From NCBI GenBank assembly GCA_022571175.1, contig JACZYI010000001.1:1-29254 (forward strand): a stretch of DNA of 29,254 nt. The letters are read 5' to 3'. Source of the stretch: Pseudomonadota bacterium (GTDB lineage: Bacteria > Pseudomonadota > Alphaproteobacteria > Sphingomonadales > SMXR01). The position numbers and the translations under genes were made by a program. Below are positions 1-7,574 of this stretch, in pieces (the first letter of the stretch is position 1; each line of letters opens with the position of its first letter). The notes under the pieces are model-generated. The model was given only the letters and a program-made list of their open reading frames with translations, did no database searches and was not told the origin of the DNA.

Positions 1-378
1 CTCCTCACTCAAGAACCTTTGCAATTTTTGCGGATATTCGGCTTTTGGTATTGCAGTGCAAGTCTCCCAATGAGCTATCGTGCCCTCATCTATATTGAGC
101 ATTTTTGCCAAACGTTTTCGCGAAAATCCAAGAGTACGTCCACGATGAGCAATTTTTTCTCCCAATCTCTTTGGTGGTGGTAACGGATCGTAGTCGAGGA
201 ACTCAATAATCCGGGGTAGGTAGTGAACCTGTGGAAGTGTTTTATTTTTTTCCCAGTTGCCGAGCGTCCAATCACAGACGCTAAATCTTTTCGCCACATC
301 TTTTTGGAAAAGGCCAAGCTCATACCGCCTTTTGAGGATGTGTTCTCCAATAGTTCGTGGTGATTTCGGATAAGGCAT
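1..378 (-). CDS. Tandem helix-turn-helix (XRE-type) regulator, 3' end beyond window
   Basis: Reading the minus strand from the ATG at 378-376 gives 126 codons with no stop up to the window edge, so the C-terminus is missing. The protein holds two similar HTH units, about residues 9-62 and 71-122. Each has the XRE pattern of an R-x-LG start, a 'KDVAKRF' or 'KRLAKML' helix, and a W-E recognition segment ('TLGNWEKNK', 'TIAHWETC'). A 'RIIEFLDYDPLPPP' linker joins them. Small stand-alone tandem-HTH proteins of this kind are common in Proteobacteria, and their targets are generally unknown. A GAGAG run about 5 nt before the ATG could be the ribosome site. The gene runs away from the comM remnant, and its start lies about 35 bp from the point where comM similarity begins. 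It is probably inserted accessory DNA. Fold assignment is fairly sure; biological role is unknown. Confidence 0.72.
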   Translation of the reverse strand, partial: MPYPKSPRTIGEHILKRRYELGLFQKDVAKRFSVCDWTLGNWEKNKTLPQVHYLPRIIEFLDYDPLPPPKRLGEKIAHRGRTLGFSRKRLAKMLNIDEGTIAHWETCTAIPKAEYPQKLQRFLSEE

Positions 379-413
379 TGATCTCTCAACAGAAAGTCGA
401 AAATGACAGGAAG

Positions 414-917
414 GCAATGCCACCATGTCGCTGTGGCTATCTGGATGATCCGGCAATGGCGTGCAGCCGTGCACCAAAATGCGCCACTGAATATCAATCC
501 AAGATATCCGGCCCCTTGTTTGACCGGATTGACATTCACATTGATGTGCCGGCGGTCAAGGCGGGCGATTTGACCTTGCCACCCCCGGCTGAAGGTAGTG
601 CTGAGGTTGCGGCACGGGTACAAAAAACCAGACAGATTCAACTGGACCGCTATCGAGACCTGGAGTCTCCAGAGATCATCCGCACCAATGCCCAAATTGA
701 TGGCAAGCTGCTGGAAAAGGTTGCAGCACCGAGCACAGAAGGGAAGGCCTTAATGGAGGAGGCGGTGGAAAAAATGCACCTCACCGCCAGGGGCTATCAT
801 CGAGTACTCAGGGTTGCCCGAACGCTGGCAGATATGGAAAGGCAGGAAAAAATTGCCCGACATCACTTGGCAGAAGCCTTGAGCTATAGAAGAATAGCGC
901 CCCAAATGTTGGGATAA
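414..917 (+). pseudogene. comM: comM (YifB) C-terminal remnant, Mg-chelatase-like ATPase
   Basis: From about residue A-M (414-419) the translation matches the C-terminal third of ComM. It has 'PCRCGYLDDP' followed by a Cys-x4-Cys-containing stretch, 'ISGPLFDRIDIHIDVPAV', and the Mg_chelatase_C helices ending 'LTARGYHRVLRVARTLADME...IARHHLAEALSYR'. The stop is TAA at 915-917. Full ComM proteins are about 500 residues; only about 167 remain. The N-terminal Lon-like domain and the Walker A/B segments of the AAA+ domain are absent. The 20 codons before the match (from an ATG at 357) look unrelated, and the usual 'FQLVAAMNP' is replaced by unrelated sequence then 'AMPP'. Intact ComM is a branch-migration helicase that helps natural transformation. 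This copy cannot hydrolyse ATP, so I call it a truncated pseudogene created by an insertion or rearrangement near 414-423. An assembly artefact is also possible. Confidence 0.8.
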
Positions 918-977
918 TACGGTAAAATCTCTGCTCGCCTCTTTTATTCCACAAACCAAACCTTAAGATGCTTGGTC

Positions 978-2351
978 ATGGACCAACACCGTCACACCAT
1001 GCGTGAAACGCTATTATTGTTTCTGCAACCGAAGCAGCTTGTGGTCTTTTTTATGGGCATGGCTCAGGGAGCCCCTAACGCGCTCATCTCTGGCACCTTG
1101 ATGTTCTGGTTATCAGAAGTCGGGCGCAGTAATTCGGAAGTCGGGCTCTTTGGTTTTGCGATCGCCGCTTATGCTCTGAAGCCTCTGTGGGCGCCCTTTC
1201 TGGATCAGTTTAATATTCCCTTTCTGGCACGTTGGCTTGGTTCCAGGCGGGCCTGGCTTGTGGTTTTGCAGTTGCTGTTAATAGCGTCCATCACCGGCCT
1301 CGGGCTGACCGACCCGGAAAATAACCTGATGGCAACGGCTATTTTTGCTGCCACTATCGGCTTTCTTTCAGCGAGCCAGGACATTCTGACCGATGCCTTT
1401 CGCATCGAAATTCTTACAGATGATGAGCAAGGCGCAGGCGCAGCCATGGTGCAGTTTGGCTGGCGGGTTGGTGCCCTCATGACCGGGGCAGGCACATTGC
1501 TAATGGCAGATCAATATGGCTATGCCTTTGCCTTCACCATTTCAGCATTTTTCATTCTGCCTGGACTTGTTGCTGTCCTGATCTGGGGCGAGCCGGAACA
1601 TATTGAAACGGTTGAGGCACGCCACATTCGCGAAGAATCCGAAGCTTTTATCAAGGCCCAAGGGCTCACGGGCAGGCGAGAGTTGATCTTTGCGAAACTG
1701 AACACCACGATCATCTCACCTTTCCGCGAGTTTATGACTCGGCCCGGCTGGTGGCTCATTTTGCTTTTCATACCGCTCTTTAAGTTGGGCGATGCGGTTG
1801 GGCTCAACCAGTTCAGCCCCTTTCTGGTTGATCTTGGATATACGGCAACAGAATCGGCGCTTGCCAACAAAGTTGCGGGCTTGCCGCCCCTGCTGCTCGG
1901 CGTTGCTGTTGGTGGTACAATTTATTATTCTCTCGGCACCTTTCGAGCATTAGTGGTGGCAGGCGTAATGATGATGGTCACCAATCTGGCATTTGTCTGG
2001 CTGGCAGGCGTAGGGCATTCCACACCCGGACTGATGGTAACCGTCGGGGTCGAGAACTTTGCCAGTGGTGTGGGTGGAACCGCGGTGGTGGCTTATCTCT
2101 CTTCACTCTGCAATCGAAGTTTTACAGCCACCCAGTATGCGCTGCTTGCCGGATTTTCATTATTACCGCGGGGAATCTTCGCCAGCTTTGCCGGGTTTAT
2201 TTCCGAACAGGTGAGTTGGGAGATGTTCTGGGTTTACTCAACCCTCCTGGCCATCCCAGGCCTATTGCTACTATTCGCCATGCGACGAATGGTCTTTGAC
2301 GAAGACGGCAATCCACTGCGCAAAAAGGCGAGTCCAGCGGCTCCTAGCTAG
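978..2351 (+). CDS. ampG: AmpG-family MFS transporter (putative muropeptide permease)
   Basis: This is a 457-residue polytopic membrane protein with about 12 hydrophobic segments. It carries AmpG-type signatures: 'MAQGAPNALISGTLMFWLSEVG' near the first helix, 'LKPLWAPFLDQF' in the first inter-helix loop, and 'ASQDILTDAFRIEIL' around residues 132-146. AmpG proteins import anhydromuropeptides across the inner membrane for cell-wall recycling. Family members are hard to separate by substrate, so the exact cargo is inferred. The start is taken as ATG 978; a TTG at 972 (two codons longer) and an ATG at 999 are alternatives, and none has a strong ribosome site. The gene follows the comM remnant after a short gap and converges with maeB, with only 10 bp between the two stop codons and no obvious terminator hairpin. 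Confidence 0.8.
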   Translation: MDQHRHTMRETLLLFLQPKQLVVFFMGMAQGAPNALISGTLMFWLSEVGRSNSEVGLFGFAIAAYALKPLWAPFLDQFNIPFLARWLGSRRAWLVVLQLLLIASITGLGLTDPENNLMATAIFAATIGFLSASQDILTDAFRIEILTDDEQGAGAAMVQFGWRVGALMTGAGTLLMADQYGYAFAFTISAFFILPGLVAVLIWGEPEHIETVEARHIREESEAFIKAQGLTGRRELIFAKLNTTIISPFREFMTRPGWWLILLFIPLFKLGDAVGLNQFSPFLVDLGYTATESALANKVAGLPPLLLGVAVGGTIYYSLGTFRALVVAGVMMMVTNLAFVWLAGVGHSTPGLMVTVGVENFASGVGGTAVVAYLSSLCNRSFTATQYALLAGFSLLPRGIFASFAGFISEQVSWEMFWVYSTLLAIPGLLLLFAMRRMVFDEDGNPLRKKASPAAPS

Positions 2352-2361
2352 CAACCAACCT

Positions 2362-4656
2362 TCAAATCCCCGGCCTTCCATGCTCTTCTGTCTCGATACT
2401 ACCCATGGCAGCGAGGCCGGCCATATTGAGAATATCTGTGGCTGAAGCACTCATGCGGACTATTTGCACCGAGTTTTTAAGTCCCCATAATATGGGCCCT
2501 ATAATCTTGCCTCCGCCCAATTCGGCGAGAAGTTTAAATGAGATGTTGGCGGCGTGGAGGCTAGGCATAATAAGGATATTGGCGGGACCAGACAGGCGAC
2601 AATGTGGGTAGAGTTTTTGCATAAGTTCACTGTTCAAGGCAACGTCAGCAGCCATTTCGCCGTCATATTCAAAATCCACATTTCTCTGGTCCAAAATCTT
2701 GACGGCTTCCCGCATTCTGACCGTCCTTTCTTTCATAGGATTTCCAAAGTTTGAAAATGAAAGAAACGCCACACGTGGTGTATGCCCGAGACGCCTTGCG
2801 GCATCTGCTGCTTGAACCGCAATATCAGCCAGTTCTTCCGCACTTGGTAATTCACTGATGGTGGTGTCGGCGATAAACACGGTCCTGGTACGGGTTACCA
2901 TTAACGACATGCCAAAGGCACGAGATCCCTCTTTTGGACCAATCACAAGAAGCACATTTTTTAGGGCTTGCCAGTAGTGCCGCGTGATGCCCGTGACCAG
3001 CGCATCTGCGTATCCAAAAGCAACCATGCAGGCGCCGAACACATTGCGGTCGCGGTTCACAAGCCGCTTTATGTCTCGATAGAGAAATCCTTTTCGGTTC
3101 AATCGCGCATAGAGATATTCTGAAAATTCCTCATTCCAGCTTGCATTTCGTGCATTGTGAATTTCCAAACCTTCCATATTGTCGACGCCCATCTCCCGCA
3201 GTTTTTGATGAACCACTTTTTCCTGACCAACAAGAATAGCTGTCCCGTACCCACCATTACGATAATCTATAGCCGCTCGCAGCATCCGGTCTTGCTCGGC
3301 CTCGGCGAAGACAACGCGCTTCGGGTTTCTTCGAAGTTCCTCAAACATTTCCGCCAGAGTAGCCACCGTTGGGTTAAGGCGCGCACTCAGGCTCGTGATA
3401 TATTCAGGGAAATGTGCGATCGGGCGGCTAGCGACACCCGAATCCATAGCTGCCTGGGCTACGCGAGGAGGTATGCGCGAAATAAGACGGGGATCAAACG
3501 GCGATGGAATTATATATTCTGGCCCATATTGGGCCCGTTGGCCGCCATAGGCGTTGGCCACTTCGTCCGGGACATCTTCGCGTGCCAGTTTGGCCAAGGC
3601 TTTGGCTGCAGCGATTTTCATCTCTTCGTTAATGGTGGTGGCACGCACATCCAATGCGCCCCGAAAAATATAGGGAAAACCCAAAACATTATTGACCTGA
3701 TTTGGATAGTCCGACCGTCCCGTGGCCATTATGGCATCCTTGCGCACTTCAAATACGGCCTCGGGGGAGATTTCAGGATCAGGATTAGCCATAGCGAAAA
3801 TGATTGGGTTTTTGGCCATGGATTTGACCATATCTTTGCTCACAGCGTCTTTGGCGGACAGACCCAGAAAGGCATCGGCCCCCTTCATGGCCTGTTCCAG
3901 GGTTCTCAGCTTTGTGGATACTGCATAGGCGGATTTCCACTGATCCATGCCTTTTTTACGGCCCTCATAAATAACGCCGTCGAGGTCGCACATAATGATA
4001 TTATCAGCAGACAATCCCATTGCTTTCAGGAGATTAACACAAGCGATGCATGCCGCTCCCGCGCCATTTGCCACAAGCTTGACTGTTTTGATGTCCCGCC
4101 TGGTCAAATCGAGAGCATTTATAAACCCTGCAGCGACAATGATTGCTGTTCCATGCTGGTCGTCATGAAAGACTGGAATATTCATTTCTTCCCGGAGACG
4201 CTTCTCGATGATAAAACATTCGGGTGCTTTGATGTCTTCCAGATTGATGCCACCAAAACTTGCCCCAAGCAGACGGACACAATTTACGAACGCGTCAACA
4301 TCTTCTGTATCAACCTCGAGATCGATAGCATCTACATCGGCAAATCTTTTGAAAAGAACCGCCTTTCCTTCCATCACCGGTTTTGAAGCAAGAGCCCCAA
4401 GGTTTCCAAGGCCCAGGATCGCCGTGCCGTTGGTGATGACGGCAATCAAATTTCCCTTGGCTGTATAGTCATAAGCGCAAGCTGCATCCTTAGCGATGGC
4501 CAATACGGGTGCCGCCACGCCAGGTGAATAGGCCAGGGATAAATCTCTCTGGGTCGCCATGGGCTTGGAGGGGACGATTTCAATTTTCCCTGGTCGCCCG
4601 GAGGAATGGAAAAGCAGCGCTTCGCGATCACTGAATTTTATAGGTTTGTGAGCCAT
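2362..4656 (-). CDS. maeB: NADP-dependent malic enzyme (MaeB type, malic-phosphotransacetylase fusion)
   Basis: The 764-residue product has the MaeB architecture. The malic-enzyme N-terminal domain contains 'LAYSPGVAAPV' (about 42-52) and the metal/active-site segment 'DDQHGTA' (about 165-171). A Rossmann NAD(P)-binding domain with 'VANGAGAACIA' follows. From about residue 440 there is a phosphotransacetylase-like domain ('RVVFAEAEQDRMLRAA', 'LIVMPSLHAANI'-like end), which in this family is regulatory rather than an active Pta. It decarboxylates malate to pyruvate with NADP reduction, supplying pyruvate and NADPH in the cytosol. The start is ATG 4656, preceded closely by AGGA; an in-frame TTG at 4680 would add eight residues and is less likely. 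It is divergent from mutS across about 130 bp. Long open frames on the opposite strand within it are shadows. Confidence 0.95.
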   Translation of the reverse strand: MAHKPIKFSDREALLFHSSGRPGKIEIVPSKPMATQRDLSLAYSPGVAAPVLAIAKDAACAYDYTAKGNLIAVITNGTAILGLGNLGALASKPVMEGKAVLFKRFADVDAIDLEVDTEDVDAFVNCVRLLGASFGGINLEDIKAPECFIIEKRLREEMNIPVFHDDQHGTAIIVAAGFINALDLTRRDIKTVKLVANGAGAACIACVNLLKAMGLSADNIIMCDLDGVIYEGRKKGMDQWKSAYAVSTKLRTLEQAMKGADAFLGLSAKDAVSKDMVKSMAKNPIIFAMANPDPEISPEAVFEVRKDAIMATGRSDYPNQVNNVLGFPYIFRGALDVRATTINEEMKIAAAKALAKLAREDVPDEVANAYGGQRAQYGPEYIIPSPFDPRLISRIPPRVAQAAMDSGVASRPIAHFPEYITSLSARLNPTVATLAEMFEELRRNPKRVVFAEAEQDRMLRAAIDYRNGGYGTAILVGQEKVVHQKLREMGVDNMEGLEIHNARNASWNEEFSEYLYARLNRKGFLYRDIKRLVNRDRNVFGACMVAFGYADALVTGITRHYWQALKNVLLVIGPKEGSRAFGMSLMVTRTRTVFIADTTISELPSAEELADIAVQAADAARRLGHTPRVAFLSFSNFGNPMKERTVRMREAVKILDQRNVDFEYDGEMAADVALNSELMQKLYPHCRLSGPANILIMPSLHAANISFKLLAELGGGKIIGPILWGLKNSVQIVRMSASATDILNMAGLAAMGSIETEEHGRPGI

Positions 4657-4790
4657 GTCCTGACACCCTGTTTGCTGCAATATGGATTAAAACAGCAAAT
4701 TACTGCTATCAGAGATATGGCGTCGATCTTTCAATTGCATTAAAACCCTATGAAGGGACGGGATTCGGTGGCGAATTTGCCCAAAAAGGT

Positions 4791-7544
4791 ATGACTATCA
4801 GAAGTTTTATGAACAAATCAGCGCTAAATCCTCCTGTCAAAGCCAAAAACCCGACTTTTCCAGCTTCGAGTCGCAAGGGCAACAATGACAAGCCCGTAAC
4901 ACCCATGATGGAGCAATATCTGGAGATAAAACAACAGCATGAGGATTTTTTGCTTTTCTATCGCATGGGGGACTTCTACGAGCTGTTTTTTGAGGATGCT
5001 GTCAAAGCCTCAGAGGCACTGGATATTGCTCTCACCACACGAGGCCAGCATTTGGGAGAAGACATCCCGATGGCCGGCGTACCCGCTCATGCGGCGGATA
5101 TTTATCTTGCACGCCTCATAAAAAGCGGCTTCCGGGTGGCCGTGTGCGATCAGATTGAGGACCCGGCAGAGGCCAGAAAGCGAGGACCAAAAGTGGTGGT
5201 AAAGCGCGAAGTGGTCCGTTTGGTAACACCAGGCACACTCACAGAAGATGCATTGCTGGAGGCTCGATCCAACAATTATCTGGCCGCGGTCGCGAAGGCA
5301 TCGGGTGAGTTTTCGGTGGCCTTTGCAGATATGTCCACGGGTGAATTTTGTGTCACAACCATTTCAAAAGAAGACATTAAGGATGAATTGGCATGCATCA
5401 GCCCCCGCGAAATTCTGCTGCCTGAAGATTTATACGATGGTGATGGCATCAAATTTTGCGACGATGGCGCATTCCATCTGACCGCATTGCCAAAAACTTC
5501 ATTTGATAGTCTTCGGGGCGAAGAGCGCATGAAGGCTGCTTTCAAAGTCAAATCACTAAAGATTTACGGGAGCTTTTCACGCGCTGATATCAGCGCGCTC
5601 GGAGCCATACTGGATTATCTCGCCACAACCCAGAAAGGGGATATTCCCAGACTCAAACCACCCAGGAAAAAAAATCCTTCAAACCACATGTTGATTGATG
5701 CTGCGGCCCAACACAGTCTGGAACTCACCCGCACCTTGCGAGGTGAAAGACGCGGAAGTCTTTTGGCGCTGATCGACAAGACCATCACGGCTGGGGCTGG
5801 CCGCTTACTGGCCGGACGGTTGGTTGTTCCTCTGACTGACACCATAGAAATCAAGCGCAGACTGGATGCGGTTGACAGTTTTTTTGAGGCCAACGGGTTT
5901 CGAAAAAAGGTGCGGGATGCCTTGCGTTCGGCCCCTGACCTGGAGCGAGCTTTGGCGCGGCTAGGCAGCGACCGGGGCGGACCCCGGGATCTGGCCGCGG
6001 TTCGTGACGCGATGGGAGCCGCAGAGGTTTTACAGAAGATATGTCTCTCCCGATCACAAGATTCAATTCCTTTTCCTGACGCATTAGAACGGATCGTTAA
6101 AGCGCTTGGCCACGAAAGTGATATTCAAAAACAATTGGCTTCAGCCATTATTGCCGAGCCACCGCTCCTCACCCGCGACGGTGGTTTCGTGGCTTCAAAT
6201 TACAATGCAGAACTGGATGAGTTTCGTATGCTGCGTGACGAAAGCCGCCGGTTAATAGTGGAGCTGGAGGGCAAATACCGGTCAGAGACGGGAATTCAAA
6301 GTCTCAAAATCAAACATAACAAAGTTCTGGGCTACCACATAGACATCACGACTCGACATGCCGACAAGCTGATGCAGCCACCGTATCAGGAATATTTTAT
6401 TCATCGCCAGACCCTTGCTAGCTCGGTTCGTTTTTCCTCAATTATTTTATCGGAACTGGCTGGAAAAATATCCGAAGCAGCTGATAAAGCAGTGCTTTTG
6501 GAGCACCAGATATTCCAGGAATTGACGACAACCATATTGTCTGCGTGGGAAGACATAATGGAAACTGCCGGGGGATTGGCGGAGATTGATTTTTCGAGCG
6601 CTCTGGCACATCTGGCCGCTGAGAAGCAGTGGGTCCGCCCGAGAATTGACAATAGTCTCGCCTTCAAAATAGATCTGGGCCGCCATCCGGTGGTTGAGGC
6701 GGCGACTGAATTGAATAAACCCGGTTCTTTTGTCGCAAACAACTGCGATCTGGAAGATGCTGGCCGATTATGGCTGGTGACGGGGCCAAATATGGCGGGC
6801 AAGAGTACATTTCTGCGCCAAAACGCACTCATTGCCATTCTGGCACAAATGGGATCCTTCGTTCCCGCGAACCATGCTCACATTGGTGTTATAGACAGGC
6901 TGTTCAGCCGTGTAGGCGCCTCTGATGATTTGGCGGAAGGCCGCTCCACTTTCATGGTCGAAATGGTGGAGGCCGCTGCTATCCTTAATCTGGCCACTGA
7001 CCGGTCTCTTGTTATATTGGATGAAATCGGCAGAGGGACCGCTACCTTTGACGGACTTTCTATCGCTTGGGCCACGGTCGAGCATTTGCATGAAATCAAT
7101 AAATGTCGAACCCTCTTTGCCACCCATTTCCACGAGTTGACGGTGCTTAAATCAAAACTTGAAGAGCTCGCGCTCTATACCATGCGCGTAAAAGAGTGGA
7201 AGGGGGATCTGGTTTTTTTGCACGAGGTTACCAAAGGATCCGCTGACAAATCATATGGTATTCAGGTGGCCAAACTTGCCGGCGTTCCTCAAACCGTCAT
7301 CGACCGTGCAAAACAGGTTTTAACGTCGCTCGAAAATAGCAGCCATAAAAAGAGTGTGGTGGAACTTGTTGATGATTTGCCCCTGTTTCAGGAGGCCGCT
7401 GCAAACGAAAGTATGGGCTCTGCAGGCCCCACAGAAGCTGAAAAAATACTGTCTGATGCAAATCCCGACAGCCTTTCGCCAAAGGATGCCCTCGAATTGC
7501 TGTATCGGTTGAAGGCTGCCGCAACAAGTGATGACAAGCCTTAA
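4791..7544 (+). CDS. mutS: DNA mismatch repair protein MutS
   Basis: The 917-residue protein is full length for MutS, with an N-terminal tail slightly longer than in E. coli. The mismatch-recognition domain has the conserved 'DFLLFYRMGDFYELFFEDA' with the Phe-x-Glu wedge region. Connector, lever and clamp regions follow. The C-terminal ABC-type ATPase has Walker A 'GPNMAGKST' (about 665-673), signature 'DDLAEGRSTFMVEM', and Walker B 'SLVILDEIGRGTATFDGLSIAWA' with 'FATHFHEL' as the H-loop. It recognises mismatches in the cytosol and recruits MutL. ATG 4791 is used; ATG 4809 is also possible, and neither has a strong ribosome site. It heads the run mutS-glnD-murJ-trpS, a common alphaproteobacterial order, with glnD only 30 bp downstream. 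Confidence 0.97.
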   Translation: MTIRSFMNKSALNPPVKAKNPTFPASSRKGNNDKPVTPMMEQYLEIKQQHEDFLLFYRMGDFYELFFEDAVKASEALDIALTTRGQHLGEDIPMAGVPAHAADIYLARLIKSGFRVAVCDQIEDPAEARKRGPKVVVKREVVRLVTPGTLTEDALLEARSNNYLAAVAKASGEFSVAFADMSTGEFCVTTISKEDIKDELACISPREILLPEDLYDGDGIKFCDDGAFHLTALPKTSFDSLRGEERMKAAFKVKSLKIYGSFSRADISALGAILDYLATTQKGDIPRLKPPRKKNPSNHMLIDAAAQHSLELTRTLRGERRGSLLALIDKTITAGAGRLLAGRLVVPLTDTIEIKRRLDAVDSFFEANGFRKKVRDALRSAPDLERALARLGSDRGGPRDLAAVRDAMGAAEVLQKICLSRSQDSIPFPDALERIVKALGHESDIQKQLASAIIAEPPLLTRDGGFVASNYNAELDEFRMLRDESRRLIVELEGKYRSETGIQSLKIKHNKVLGYHIDITTRHADKLMQPPYQEYFIHRQTLASSVRFSSIILSELAGKISEAADKAVLLEHQIFQELTTTILSAWEDIMETAGGLAEIDFSSALAHLAAEKQWVRPRIDNSLAFKIDLGRHPVVEAATELNKPGSFVANNCDLEDAGRLWLVTGPNMAGKSTFLRQNALIAILAQMGSFVPANHAHIGVIDRLFSRVGASDDLAEGRSTFMVEMVEAAAILNLATDRSLVILDEIGRGTATFDGLSIAWATVEHLHEINKCRTLFATHFHELTVLKSKLEELALYTMRVKEWKGDLVFLHEVTKGSADKSYGIQVAKLAGVPQTVIDRAKQVLTSLENSSHKKSVVELVDDLPLFQEAAANESMGSAGPTEAEKILSDANPDSLSPKDALELLYRLKAAATSDDKP

Positions 7545-7574
7545 CCCAGCATAGCGCCCCTGCAAGGATCATTT

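Noticed and set aside
90..695. 201-codon minus-strand frame overlapping the HTH gene and comM remnant
   Set aside because: It is in a different phase from the clear tandem-HTH frame and spans the junction; no domain is recognisable.
2352..2361. Bidirectional terminator between ampG and maeB
   Set aside because: Only 10 bp separate the stops and no inverted repeat with T-tract is visible.
3157..4386. 409-codon plus-strand open frame opposite maeB
   Set aside because: It lies wholly antisense to an unmistakable malic enzyme, has no recognisable domain and unnatural composition; it is a shadow of maeB codon use.
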